Below are positions 16,565 through 25,451 of a DNA stretch of 64,000 bases, in pieces. The translations under genes and the position numbers were made by a program. The DNA lies in the NCBI GenBank assembly GCA_029251165.1, contig JAQXDW010000092.1, forward strand, positions 1 to 64,000, in the 5' to 3' direction. This stretch comes from Myxococcota bacterium (GTDB lineage: Bacteria > Myxococcota_A > UBA796). Below the pieces are notes generated by a model that saw nothing but the letters and a program-made list of their open reading frames with translations, made no database searches and had not been told where the DNA came from. The number at the start of each line of letters is the position of its first letter. Position 1 is the stretch's first letter.

Positions 16565-17914
16565 ATGGAATTTTGGGAGAGCGGACAGGTCATCACGATC
16601 CTGTTGGTCGCAGTGCTGCTGCTTGTCGGCTCGATGCTTCAGCGCATTGGGCCCATCGGACGACTCGGAATCCCAGCCTCGATCATCAGCGGATGCCTCG
16701 CGCTTCTGCTCGGTGAGGGGGCGCTCGGGCTGCTTCCGCTGAACGTGGACACCCTGGAGTCGATCGTCTACCACGGCCTCGCGCTGGTCTTCATCGCTGT
16801 GAGCCTTCAGACCCCGGAGCGGACTGGTCGGACGGGCGGAGCGGTCTCGTTTGCGCTTGGCATCGCGATGCTGCTCAACATCCAGGCGATCGTCGGGATG
16901 AGCGTTGTTCTCCTCCTTGGTCTGCATCCCGGCTTCGGGCTGCTGCTCCCGCTCGGCTTCGAGCAGGGGCCTGGGCAGGCGCTCTCGCTGGGCAACGCCT
17001 GGGAGGCTTCAGGGCTGACAGATGGTGGCTCGATCGGGCTGATCATCTCTGCGCTTGGGTTTGGCTGGGCGATCGGTGCTGGCGTTCCGCTGGCAGCATG
17101 GGGGCGACGACGGGGGCTGCTGCAGCGCAGCACGGAGGCGTCTTCAGCGCCCACCGTTCACGCTGTGGAGGAGAAGCCTCCTGGTGCTCTCGATCCGCTC
17201 ACCCGGCACCTGGCGTTCATCGGGCTGGCCTACCTCATCACCTTCGGCATTGTCTCTGTGCTCGCGCAGATCTTCTCTGGAATGCCCGGGATCGCCGCGA
17301 TGGCCTGGGGGTTCCACTTCATCTTCGGTGCCCTCGTTGCCATCTCAACACGCACGGTGCTGGCGAAGACGGGACGGCCCGCCCTCGACAACACACAGCT
17401 CTCCAACATCGCTGGGCTCACCGTCGATGTGGTCACCTGTTCCGCCATCGCGGCGGTTCAGATCGCGATCTTCAAGGCGAACCTCTTCCCGCTCATGCTG
17501 ATGACCACCGCTGGCGGCCTGGTGACCGTTGTCGTTGTGGTGTGGCTGGCGCCCCGAGTCTTTCCCCGTGCGCCATTTGAGCACTGCGTGCTGCTCTTCG
17601 GGACTGCCACCGGAACCCTTCCCGTCGGCCTCGCCTTGCTGCGCATTGTCGACCCGGACTTCAAGACGCCGGCCTCGCTCAACGCCGTCCTCGGATCGGC
17701 GATGTCGGTTCCGCTGGCGGCAGTGTTCATGATGGGGCTGCTGCCGTTCACCATCTCCGGCTGGCCCGATGGATTCCCGACCACCGGGCTCATCGCGCTG
17801 GGCCTGTTTACCGCCTATGCGCTGGCGATTTTTGTGGGCTGGTGGAAGCTCGGTCCGATGCAGCTGAGGGGCGCTCTGACCGATCCGTGGCCGGCTGTAC
17901 AGACGAACGACTAA
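16565..17914 (+). CDS. gltS: GltS/ESS family sodium:glutamate symporter
   Basis: 449 residues from the ATG at 16565, with AGGGAGG directly upstream. About 10-12 membrane segments are arranged as two halves with an Ala/Pro/Glu-rich cytoplasmic linker near residues 190-220, as in the ESS family. GFEQGPGQALSLGNAWE matches the family's GFxxGHGTAxxxGxxxxE re-entrant loop, and FGTATGTLPVGLALLRIVDP is its second-half counterpart (xGxxTGTxxxGxxLLRxxDP). These loops carry the substrate and Na+ sites. It imports glutamate or a related anion with sodium across the inner membrane. It is in the same direction as the small membrane protein gene at 17958, 43 nt downstream. Confidence 0.88.
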   Translation: MEFWESGQVITILLVAVLLLVGSMLQRIGPIGRLGIPASIISGCLALLLGEGALGLLPLNVDTLESIVYHGLALVFIAVSLQTPERTGRTGGAVSFALGIAMLLNIQAIVGMSVVLLLGLHPGFGLLLPLGFEQGPGQALSLGNAWEASGLTDGGSIGLIISALGFGWAIGAGVPLAAWGRRRGLLQRSTEASSAPTVHAVEEKPPGALDPLTRHLAFIGLAYLITFGIVSVLAQIFSGMPGIAAMAWGFHFIFGALVAISTRTVLAKTGRPALDNTQLSNIAGLTVDVVTCSAIAAVQIAIFKANLFPLMLMTTAGGLVTVVVVVWLAPRVFPRAPFEHCVLLFGTATGTLPVGLALLRIVDPDFKTPASLNAVLGSAMSVPLAAVFMMGLLPFTISGWPDGFPTTGLIALGLFTAYALAIFVGWWKLGPMQLRGALTDPWPAVQTND

Positions 17915-17957
17915 ACCGACCGGCGCTGTCTGCCGATGGCTTCACCACGGGGGAGCT

Positions 17958-18467
17958 GTGGTAAAGCGGGTGCTTTTCGGGTTGAGCGGACTGCTGGTGG
18001 TCGGGCTGGGCGGAGCGGGCTCTTGGCTGCATGCCATCCCGGTGAGCGGGCTCGTGGTCGGCCCTGTCCTGCTTCGAATTGTCGCTCAGCATGGAGCTGC
18101 TGGACTGCTCTTGATGTGGGGCGGGCTGACCGGTCGGCTTCCAATTGCGTCTTGGATGGCGGCCCGAGAGGTCGCGGTGTCTGCCGGTCGAGATCTCTTG
18201 ATCGTCGGCTTCCTCGGAACGGCCTTCGGGGTCCTTCAGCTCGGCGGGGTTCCTGCAGAGCAGCAGCTCTCCGCAGTCTCTCATGCCGTCCTGCCGCTGA
18301 TGCTCGCCGTTGGGCTGCACCTCACGCTGCTCAGCCCGCTGCTCAAGGGACTCACACAGGGCCACTCCCGATGGTCGAGTGCGCTGCAAGAGGCCCTCAC
18401 GCCTCCACCGCTGATCCGGCCCGTGTCCCGTCCGCAGACGGCGTCTGTCGAGCGTGGCGTGGCCTGA
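17958..18467 (+). CDS. Small four-to-five-TM membrane protein, unknown
   Basis: 169 residues starting at a GTG with GGGAG close upstream. The chain has hydrophobic segments near 5-25, 30-60, 78-98 and 105-130, then a Pro-rich hydrophilic tail. GTAFGVLQLGGVP followed by SHAVLPLMLAVGLHLTLLSPL recalls the paired helices of MotA/TolQ/ExbB proteins, but the match is weak and I do not assign the family. The short distance to the GltS-type gene suggests co-transcription. Confidence 0.55.
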   Translation: MVKRVLFGLSGLLVVGLGGAGSWLHAIPVSGLVVGPVLLRIVAQHGAAGLLLMWGGLTGRLPIASWMAAREVAVSAGRDLLIVGFLGTAFGVLQLGGVPAEQQLSAVSHAVLPLMLAVGLHLTLLSPLLKGLTQGHSRWSSALQEALTPPPLIRPVSRPQTASVERGVA

Positions 18468-18668
18468 GCCTGTGCGCCGGCATTCCTCATGGGGGCAGAG
18501 CACATGGGAGCAGAGCACCTGACGGTTCTTCTCAGATGGCCTGCGCAAGCGTCAGGGAATTCACCTGAGAAATCGCGAGGGCCTTCTGGAAGACGGCCGG
18601 CCGGTGTGCTTCGATACTGATGGCGAGCTTGAGCGCGACTCTGTATTAGCCTCTCACTGGAGGCGAGT

Positions 18669-19487
18669 ATGAGACCCCCTGTCGACAATGGTGTGGTGCT
18701 CCTGACGGGCGCGTCCTCTGGAATTGGAGCGGCCATGGCGATGGGCCTGGCAGGGCAGGCGAGGGTGCTCGTCATCGTTGCGCGTCGTCAGGCGCGGCTG
18801 GAGGCCCTCGCGGAAGCCCTGGCTGATGCGCGTGCCGAGATCATGGTCCTGCCATGCGATCTGACCGACGAGGATGCCACGGAGGCAATGGTCTCAGCAG
18901 TCGAGGCAGCGCATGGTCCGGTCGATGTCTTGATCAACAACGCCGGTCTCGGAGACATCGGGCTCTTCTCTGCGTCATCCTGGGAGAAGAACCGCCGAAT
19001 GATCGATGTCAACATTACCGCGCTGCTGTTCCTGACCCACCGGGTCCTGCCGGGCATGGTCGAGCGGGGCAGGGGCGGGATCCTCAACGTCAGCTCCGGC
19101 TTTGGGCTGACCTGGATGCCGATCTTCTCCGCCTATGTCGCGACCAAGCACTTTGTCTCAAGCTTCTCCGAGTCTCTGCGCACCGAGCTGTCTGGGAGTG
19201 GCGTGGTGGTGACCCAGCTGTGCCCCGGGCCGGTCGCCACGGAGTTCGAGCAGGTCGCGGGCAATCCGACCGACCAGCGCATTCCCGACTTCCTTCAGAT
19301 CTCCGCAGAGCACTGTGCCCGCTCTGCGCTCAGGGGGTTCATGCGCGGCCGCGCTGTGGTCGTGCCCGGGCTCATGGCTTTCATCGCCATCAGCCTTGGT
19401 CGGCTGACCCCATCCTGGGTTCTGCGCCTGCTGTACGCTCCTGTTGGGCGCATGTTCCGTCGTCAGGGCGGGAGCGGAGAGTCGTGA
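18669..19487 (+). CDS. Short-chain dehydrogenase/reductase (SDR)
   Basis: 272 residues, GGAGG upstream of the ATG. Classical SDR motifs: cofactor loop TGASSGIG at about 14-21, the adenine-side D (CDLTDED), NNAG at about 90, catalytic Ser in NVSSGFG and catalytic YVATK. The C-terminal about 40 residues are hydrophobic and basic (MAFIAISLGRLTPSWVLRLLYAP), as in the SDR subgroup that includes DltE-like and lipid-acting oxidoreductases, which often associate with membranes. The substrate is not predictable. Downstream by 30 nt is a small lipoprotein in the same direction. Confidence 0.88.
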   Translation: MRPPVDNGVVLLTGASSGIGAAMAMGLAGQARVLVIVARRQARLEALAEALADARAEIMVLPCDLTDEDATEAMVSAVEAAHGPVDVLINNAGLGDIGLFSASSWEKNRRMIDVNITALLFLTHRVLPGMVERGRGGILNVSSGFGLTWMPIFSAYVATKHFVSSFSESLRTELSGSGVVVTQLCPGPVATEFEQVAGNPTDQRIPDFLQISAEHCARSALRGFMRGRAVVVPGLMAFIAISLGRLTPSWVLRLLYAPVGRMFRRQGGSGES

Positions 19488-19517
19488 GCGGTGTGCCCGC
19501 TGCGATATAGGTGAAGC

Positions 19518-19802
19518 ATGCGCACCCTCTGTCTGATCGTGATCCTTCTTACGTCTGCCTGTGACACCGTTGAGCCTGGAGATGCCGGATACGAGGACGG
19601 CTGCCTCGACGGTACGGACTTCGGCTATGCCAATGGCCTGATGCACGGCGAGAGCTGCTCGGTCTATGACGACGATCCCGGTGAGCGATATGCCGAAGAC
19701 GGTGACGCTTACGAGGTCAGCTACAATGAAGGCTATGCCGACTGCTATCCAGACGGGTACGCGGATGGATACTACGAAGGAGACGCCTCGATAGAGTGCT
19801 GA
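19518..19802 (+). CDS. Small Gly-Tyr-rich lipoprotein
   Basis: 94 residues. The lipobox LLTSAC gives a mature protein of about 80 residues that is acidic and built from GY-containing units (AGYEDGCLDGTDFGYANG, then EGYADCYPDGYADGYYEG) plus four to five Cys. The repeat resembles a short Tyr-Gly helix or solenoid motif with disulfides, but I cannot name the family. It sits 30 nt behind the SDR gene and may share its transcript. Gene start: ATG at 19518 after a weak AGGTGAAG. Confidence 0.6.
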   Translation: MRTLCLIVILLTSACDTVEPGDAGYEDGCLDGTDFGYANGLMHGESCSVYDDDPGERYAEDGDAYEVSYNEGYADCYPDGYADGYYEGDASIEC

Positions 19803-20052
19803 GGCCTCGGGCTGCTGTCTGGGTGGACTCCCGCTGCACGAAGCCGCCGAGTGCTGTCTTGAGGGCACCGCATGGGCCGGATAAGGGGCGCCGCTGCATG
19901 CGCCTCCTGCCGAGGCGTCGTCCCGTCGGAGGCGGGCTCGATGAGGCTGCCAAGGACCTGGGCGTGGAGGGCAGAGGCTCGGAGGGCAGGGACTCCGCGC
20001 AGCACCTCGAGCGGCGGCTCCCACGTCGCCTTCCCGAAGGCGACGTCTGCGA

Positions 20053-20637
20053 TCACTCGCCGGGCGTTCTCTTCGCTGTCTGCGCTGCACTGCGGCTGCT
20101 ACGCCCGCCAGGGGCTCCGTCTCTCTCTGTGGTGCTGTCGAGGTAGGCCAGCAGGAGCCCCGCGATGGTCTTGCCGTCGGTGATCTGGCCTGCGCGAACC
20201 ATCGCGACGGCTTTCGTCAGCGGCATTCGGATGGGCTGGAGGTACTCATCTGCGTCGGGTGTGCCATCTGTTGGGGTGAGGCCTGTTCCGAGGAACAAGT
20301 GGATTCGCTCATCGGTGAAGCCTGGTGTGGTGTGGATCGCGGAGAGCAGCGTGAGCGTCTCTGCGGCGAGCTGGACCTCCTCAGAGAGCTCTCGGGCAGC
20401 ACAGACCGCGGGAGGTTCTTCCGGCTCCAGCACACCCGCAGGAATCTCGATGTGCATACCGCCCCCGGCATGTCGATACTGACGGACGAGGGTGACCGTC
20501 CCGTCTGCGTGGAGGGGAACCACTGCTGCGGCGCCGGGGTGCCGGATGATCTCCAGCTCCACATCCACCCCGCTGGGAAGCGTGATCGACTCCAGGCCAA
20601 GGTTGACGATTCTGCCGCTGTAGATCGACTTTCGCAC
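20053..20637 (-). CDS. NUDIX hydrolase, ADP-ribose pyrophosphatase-like
   Basis: 194 residues from the GTG at 20637, chosen because the upstream gene stops 14 nt before it and CCGGAG precedes it. The NUDIX box is intact but slightly split: GVLEPEEPPAVCAARELSEEVQ, with the REL-SEE core. Before it are QYRHAGGGMHIEIPAG and after it TPGFTDERIHLF, both typical of ADP-sugar pyrophosphatases of the NudF type, which hydrolyse ADP-ribose to AMP and ribose-5-phosphate with Mg2+. The C-terminal about 20 residues are Arg/Ser-rich and probably disordered. Coupling to the small upstream gene suggests joint expression. Confidence 0.85.
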   Translation of the reverse strand: MRKSIYSGRIVNLGLESITLPSGVDVELEIIRHPGAAAVVPLHADGTVTLVRQYRHAGGGMHIEIPAGVLEPEEPPAVCAARELSEEVQLAAETLTLLSAIHTTPGFTDERIHLFLGTGLTPTDGTPDADEYLQPIRMPLTKAVAMVRAGQITDGKTIAGLLLAYLDSTTERDGAPGGRSSRSAAQTAKRTPGE

Positions 20638-20651
20638 TGTCGGCTCCGGGC

Positions 20652-20924
20652 TCAGTTTGCGCCAGGCCCCTGGCGGGGGGGAATGATGGTCGCTGCCCGC
20701 TCTCCGTTGAGCCAGACCTCCACCCGATACCCTCGGCGGAGCCATGCGTCTTCGCCGGCCATTGCGCGCAGATAGCGCTCGTGGGCCGTCATCCAGACCA
20801 TCTCACCGCTTACCTCGACGTTGCCCTCACGCAGGAGGCAGGGGCCGCCATGAGAGAGCGCATAGGCCTGGATGGACAGGAGGCGGAGGGAGTTCTTTTG
20901 AGACGACTGAGACACTGTGTGCAT
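20652..20924 (-). CDS. Small hypothetical protein upstream of NUDIX gene
   Basis: 90 residues. The frame has strong third-position G/C bias over its full length and ends in TGA 14 nt before the NUDIX start, which supports it as a real gene in a two-gene operon. The sequence contains AYALSHGGPCLLREGN and YRVEVWLNGERAATIIPPRQG, a beta-rich pattern with no family I recognise. The start is uncertain: ATG at 20924 or GTG at 20915, neither with a good ribosome site; translation could begin further in. Confidence 0.58.
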   Translation of the reverse strand: MHTVSQSSQKNSLRLLSIQAYALSHGGPCLLREGNVEVSGEMVWMTAHERYLRAMAGEDAWLRRGYRVEVWLNGERAATIIPPRQGPGAN

Positions 20925-21139
20925 TGTCGCACGGTCGGTGTCTTGCCGTGCCCCAGGAGCGGACTCGGCCCTTCTTTCTCGGCGTCGAACTGGGCGTGCA
21001 GCCCACACCTGGACATGCCGCCGGCGCGCAGCATGGAGGCGCTCGCAGTGTGTCCGCCCTCTCAGGCTCGTGGAGCGTCAGTGATGCACCGCTCGGCTGG
21101 CAGCGGTCGAGATGAAGCGGATCACATAGACTGATCGCG

Positions 21140-21484
21140 ATGACCTGGCCCGCTGCCTTCGCCCTGACCCTTTTGCTGGAGATTCCGGTGGTGCTCGTCG
21201 TGCTGGGGCGGGGCTGGCGCAGGGATCTTCCCGCTGCGCTCCTGGCCAACGCCCTCTCTCACCCGACCCTCTGGTTTGTGCTCTGGCCGATGCTCGCAGA
21301 CGTTTCGTACGCGACCGCGCTCCTTATCGGTGAGGCGGCAGTGTTCTCCTTTGAGGCCCTGCTGTACCTGGGACTCGCCCGGAGCCTGCGCGGACTGTCT
21401 GCCGGAGTGGCTGCAAATTCCCTGTCGTTGGGTGTCGGGCTGCTGATTAATGAGCTCAGTCGGTATGGCTTAGAGCTCATCTGA
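21140..21484 (+). CDS. Small integral membrane protein with NALSHP motif
   Basis: 114 residues, about four membrane segments. The LLEIPVVLVVL start and the ANALSHPTLWFVLWP motif match a widespread small membrane family with an E in the first helix and an NxxTHP-type motif in the second; another Glu (GEAAVFSFEALLY) lies in the third. The function of that family is not established. It ends inside the last codons of lolA (15-nt convergent overlap, 21470-21484). Confidence 0.7.
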   Translation: MTWPAAFALTLLLEIPVVLVVLGRGWRRDLPAALLANALSHPTLWFVLWPMLADVSYATALLIGEAAVFSFEALLYLGLARSLRGLSAGVAANSLSLGVGLLINELSRYGLELI

Positions 21485-22108
21485 GCGGATGACCGAGGCG
21501 CCCTCGGGGATCGCAAAGGTAAACACACCCTCCGGCAGGTCGGGATTCAGGGTCATGTTCGAGAACTGCATCTCAGTGGTGCTGTCGAAGGCGTCGGTGA
21601 CCGAGAGGCTGGTGAGCTGATAGTCGGTGGTCATGCTCAGCTGCATTGTCATGATCCGGGCATCGTCCTTCGGGGTCAGCGACAGCGCGATGGTGGCCTC
21701 TTCAGCAGGGAGCAGCGTGATCTCAAAGCGCTCCTCCAGCGCCGAGAGGCTGGAGAGCAGGTCGGTGACACCGTCGCTCTTGTCTGCGAGATCGGGGGTG
21801 ATGATGACCTGGTTGCCGAGCGGGGAGTAGACATAGAGATCCGATCCATCGCTGAGGAACAGCGCGCCAGCCTCACCGGTAAACGCAATGCGCATCATCC
21901 GGGGGCGGCCGAGGATGATCTGGCCTCCCTGTGCGGGGCCCTCTCCGAAGTGCGCCGATCGGGTGACCTGGGTGAAGTCCGCTTGGAGGGCGTCGACATC
22001 TGCATAGGTCGTCTTCAGTCCGGTCAGCAGCGCGTCCAGGGCTGATGCCGTCGGTACAGTCTCAGCCGCAACGAGGGGAGTGAGGGCCGTCAGGAAGAGG
22101 ATGGTCAT
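21470..22108 (-). CDS. lolA: Outer-membrane lipoprotein carrier protein LolA
   Basis: 212 residues from the ATG at 22108, giving signal peptide MTILFLTALTPLVAAE and a GGAGC ribosome site. The mature part follows the LolA pattern: LQADFTQVTRSAHFGEG, then GGQIILGRPRMMRIAF (usual GxxxxxRPGxxRW), SDGSDLYVYSPLGNQVI (DGxxLWxYDPxxxQV) and FEITLLPAEEATIALSLTPK. LolA shuttles lipoproteins through the periplasm to the outer membrane. This is consistent with the many lipoproteins in the window. No LolB or LolCDE genes are nearby. Confidence 0.85.
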   Translation of the reverse strand: MTILFLTALTPLVAAETVPTASALDALLTGLKTTYADVDALQADFTQVTRSAHFGEGPAQGGQIILGRPRMMRIAFTGEAGALFLSDGSDLYVYSPLGNQVIITPDLADKSDGVTDLLSSLSALEERFEITLLPAEEATIALSLTPKDDARIMTMQLSMTTDYQLTSLSVTDAFDSTTEMQFSNMTLNPDLPEGVFTFAIPEGASVIRSDEL

Positions 22109-22250
22109 TGGTGTTCTGCTCCAGAGACACCCCCATGACGCGCCGAGATGAATCTCCATTCAGTCTGGAGACGTTTGAAGACAAGCGGGCTCTGGGGAGC
22201 GTCGCAAGCTGCGATGCGCCTCCCAGAGCCCATTGCTCGTGCTCTCTTCC

Positions 22251-22871
22251 TCAGTAGTAGACGATCTCGCTGGCCGAATCGGAGGTCACGGCCTTGCGGA
22301 CGGGATCGCCGAAGACATTGAGGATGGACTCGCTGGAGATGTCACCCTCAATGGAGTCCAGCGCGGTGATCCAGGCGGTTCCAGCACCGCTCATGTTGAT
22401 GGTGACCATTGAGGCGGTCAGCTCGCTGGCATTGCGGACGCCAGCGCCAGTGCTGATGATGTCCAGGGTGTCGACCTCTCCGAGCAGCTCGGTGTTGCCG
22501 TTGCCGCTTGCCTGGACTGTGAAGGTGTCGCTGTCGATGCCGCTCACCCACATGTCGGCGCCATCATAATTTCCGACCGACTCCAGTGACTCGACCACGA
22601 CCAGCGCGGTGAGGGCGGAGGGGTAGAGCTCGCCATCGGCCTCGATGCGCAGGACACCATCCTCGATGCTGGTCAGGACGTAGGGCTGGACATTGCTGTC
22701 GGTGTTGATGACGACATCGTCGGCTTCTCCCAGCGCGACCCGGACGTTGACACCGTAGGTCTCGACGGACGTGAAGCCACTCAGCGCGCGGGCATCTTCA
22801 ACGAGCAGACCGTCTCCGATCACAGGCTCAGCACAGCCGACCAGGAGGGCGAGGAGGGGGATGTGTCTCAT
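22251..22871 (-). CDS. Head-GIN-domain (DUF2807-like) lipoprotein
   Basis: 206 residues with signal MRHIPLLALLVGC and Cys at 13. The mature chain begins with a GFTSVETYGVNVRVALGE strand pattern and continues with VLTSIEDGVLRIEADGE and repeated short beta-strands with GNGNTELLGEVDTLDIIST and MSGAGTAWITAL. This is the right-handed parallel beta structure of the putative auto-transporter adhesin head-GIN domain (DUF2807). Such proteins are exported; their role is not settled. It lies 143 nt downstream of lolA's start in the same orientation. Confidence 0.75.
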   Translation of the reverse strand: MRHIPLLALLVGCAEPVIGDGLLVEDARALSGFTSVETYGVNVRVALGEADDVVINTDSNVQPYVLTSIEDGVLRIEADGELYPSALTALVVVESLESVGNYDGADMWVSGIDSDTFTVQASGNGNTELLGEVDTLDIISTGAGVRNASELTASMVTINMSGAGTAWITALDSIEGDISSESILNVFGDPVRKAVTSDSASEIVYY

Positions 22872-22928
22872 TGTTGCCTCAGGGGACGGGCGTGATGGTG
22901 CGGTGTCAGCTGTTCAAGGCGATCGGAT

Positions 22929-25451
22929 TCAGCGAGAAAAAACTGTATGGGTCTGGCGACGTGCAAAGGCATCAATGGGCAGCAACAGCGCGCTGATCAG
23001 CAGCAGCCACGGCCATAATCGATGATCTACGTTGTTTTTTATGATCTGGGGTTGGGGGGCAAGGCGAAGCTGTGCGAGCTGTACGTCATCGGGAGCCTGA
23101 TGGACGTGCTCGCGGCTGGGCGGTGCGCTCCACTGCTGCCGAGCGAGGAGCTCGCCGCTGGAGTCGAGCGCGGCGACCGACCATGTCTGGCCATCCAGGG
23201 CAAGCTGCCCCTGCCATGTTCCGGGCGTTGCTGCGGTGAGGGGGAGCGGGGCGGGGCTGTCATCGGGCGCAGCGAAGACTGCCGGGCGCGGGAGGCTGAG
23301 GCCGTCGGTGTCGTAGCGGGAGACCGTCACGGTGCCGGCAGCGTCGATGGTGATGGTGGTGTCAGCGGTGCTCCCATCGAGCATCCCCCGGATGAGCTGC
23401 ACCCAGAATTTTCCTCCGCCCTCCCAGCGTCTCCAGGAGGCTGCCCACCGTCCTCCGTCGTCGGTGGAGATGCTGGTGACCTCTCCGAGCCCGACCCGCC
23501 AGGTGCTCAGCAGCGGAACGCCCCCGGCGGTGGTGAGGATGGTCCGGGCCGCTGGCTGGGGCAGGACCCGGTTGTAGCCCGTGAGCGCCGGGGCATCCTC
23601 GATGGCGATGTCGGTCAGCGCGGGGTGCCACTGAGTCTGCATGACGGTGAGGTCTGCGGACTCCTCCAGCGCGGCGCCGAGGAGCTCCTCGGTCTCTTGT
23701 GCGAACAGGGCTGGGAGATCCTCAGGGTCGTCCGTGGCGTGGAACCGTCCACCCCCCAGTCGCGCCAGCTCGATGAGGAATTCGGCGTCCTGTGCGCTGC
23801 GGCTGCCGATGCCGATGACCGAGAGGGTGATGCCGCTTTGGGCCAGATCGCTGACCAGCTCTGTTGCGGACAGGCTGCCTCGGACCTGCTCTCCAGCATC
23901 CGCGGTGTCGGCAAAGAAGATGAGGTGACGAAGCGGTGTGTCCGAGGCACGCAGGGCATCTCGTGCGGCCTCTAAAGCGGTGATAGTGTAGATCCCGCCA
24001 CCGCCGGAGCTGATGGATCGGATGCGCTCGATGACCGCGTCGCGCTGGGTCACGGATTGGACCGCGACCGGCCAGCGGGCCTGGGTGTCTATCGAGAGGA
24101 CACCGATGAAGTCGGTGTCTCGGAGGAGCTTGAGCGCGGAGACCGAGCCCTCAGCGGCGAGGCGGATCTTGGAGCCGCGTGGCCGACCGCCGACCATTCG
24201 ATTGCCGACCGCCTTGAGCATCTGAGCCTCGGTGGTGGAGGTGGTGGCGGACTGGGCCATCGAGCCCGACTTGTCCAGCGCAATGACCAGGGTGATCGCA
24301 TCGTCCTTGAGTGCACCGTCGGGATCCATGCGCACGGGGAGGAGGTCGGCGAGGGGACGGGTGTGCCAGCCGCCGAGGTCGTATGAGGCATCGCCGCCAA
24401 GGGTCAGCAGGCTTCCCCCCTCTGAGACAAACCGCGCGAGCTTGTCGTCGAGGTCTCTGGGAAGGCTTGCGGAGGTCACGTCTGCGAGCACGATGAGCTC
24501 AGCGGCCAGGTCATCGGGGATTGCGCCTGGAGAGATGCGCTCCGGCGCGAGGCCATCGGCCGTGAGCAGCGCCGCGAGGTTGGCTCCGGCTCTGGCACGA
24601 TCAGTGATGATCCAGATCCGCGGGGCGGGCTGAATGGTGAGGGCTGCAGAGGTCTCAACTCCTGCAGCACTGACGGACAGCAGGGTCGGTCCTGCGGTGA
24701 GGTCTGAGGGCAGGCTGAGGGTGAAGGCGAGCGTCTGTTTGCTCTCGGCAGCCGCCTCAGCAGGAAGCTGATCGAGCGCGCGGCCGCCGACCGAGACGTC
24801 GAGGTCTCCTGACCAGCCCGTGGCTCCGCCGGAGAGCGTGAGGTGGCCGGAGAGGGTCTCACCAGGAGACAGGAGCGCGCTGTCGAGGTGGATCTCAGTG
24901 ATGGTCGCGCGCAGCTGCTCGGGATGGAGCGGGATGGGGGTCAGGCTGATGCGCCTCTCAGTCGCAGCCGCCAGCGCCGCGACAGGATCGGTGTCGGTGT
25001 GCCCATCGGTAAACAGAACGATGCGCCCGCTGGACTGCTCGGGGATCAGCGACAGGGCCATGCGCAGTGCGGCATCGAGGTCGGAGCGGCTGCCAAGACT
25101 GGGGGTCATCTCTGGCCATGGCTGTCCGGGGATTGCCTGGATGATCGGCTGCTCAGCAAAGGTGATCAGTCCAGCAGTGCCTTGTGTGAGGGCCTCACGC
25201 TGCTGGAGGGCTTCTGCGGCCGCGCGTGCTTGCTCCGCCTCGGGGATGCTGTCGGAGGTGTCGATCACGAAGACCACAGTCTCGTCCGCGTTCTCACGGG
25301 TGAGGACTGGGTCGGCGAGGGCGAGGGTGAGGAGGACGAGGACGAATGCCCGGGTGAGCACGCCGGGGCCTGGACGCTGCCGCATCATCAGCGCAGCGGA
25401 GAGGAGGATCGGCAGCAGCAGCCAGAGCGCCGCAGGGGTCAGGAAACTCAT
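22929..25451 (-). CDS. Membrane protein with two VWA domains and a GATase1-like domain
   Basis: 840 residues. Start ATG at 25451 overlaps the upstream stop as ATGA. Two N-terminal membrane helices (about 5-50) are followed by VWA domain 1 (VVFVIDTSDS, about 60-215), a beta-sandwich region (225-330), a glutamine-amidotransferase-like Rossmann domain (IWIITDRARAG to LLTLGGDASY, about 335-425), VWA domain 2 with an intact MIDAS (ALDKSGS, about 450-640), another region, and a last helix (WPWLLLISALLLPI). Such proteins occur at the end of MoxR-DUF58-VWA operons and may bind metal-dependent partners in the periplasm. No catalytic Cys for glutamine hydrolysis is visible. Confidence 0.83.
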   Translation of the reverse strand: MSFLTPAALWLLLPILLSAALMMRQRPGPGVLTRAFVLVLLTLALADPVLTRENADETVVFVIDTSDSIPEAEQARAAAEALQQREALTQGTAGLITFAEQPIIQAIPGQPWPEMTPSLGSRSDLDAALRMALSLIPEQSSGRIVLFTDGHTDTDPVAALAAATERRISLTPIPLHPEQLRATITEIHLDSALLSPGETLSGHLTLSGGATGWSGDLDVSVGGRALDQLPAEAAAESKQTLAFTLSLPSDLTAGPTLLSVSAAGVETSAALTIQPAPRIWIITDRARAGANLAALLTADGLAPERISPGAIPDDLAAELIVLADVTSASLPRDLDDKLARFVSEGGSLLTLGGDASYDLGGWHTRPLADLLPVRMDPDGALKDDAITLVIALDKSGSMAQSATTSTTEAQMLKAVGNRMVGGRPRGSKIRLAAEGSVSALKLLRDTDFIGVLSIDTQARWPVAVQSVTQRDAVIERIRSISSGGGGIYTITALEAARDALRASDTPLRHLIFFADTADAGEQVRGSLSATELVSDLAQSGITLSVIGIGSRSAQDAEFLIELARLGGGRFHATDDPEDLPALFAQETEELLGAALEESADLTVMQTQWHPALTDIAIEDAPALTGYNRVLPQPAARTILTTAGGVPLLSTWRVGLGEVTSISTDDGGRWAASWRRWEGGGKFWVQLIRGMLDGSTADTTITIDAAGTVTVSRYDTDGLSLPRPAVFAAPDDSPAPLPLTAATPGTWQGQLALDGQTWSVAALDSSGELLARQQWSAPPSREHVHQAPDDVQLAQLRLAPQPQIIKNNVDHRLWPWLLLISALLLPIDAFARRQTHTVFSR

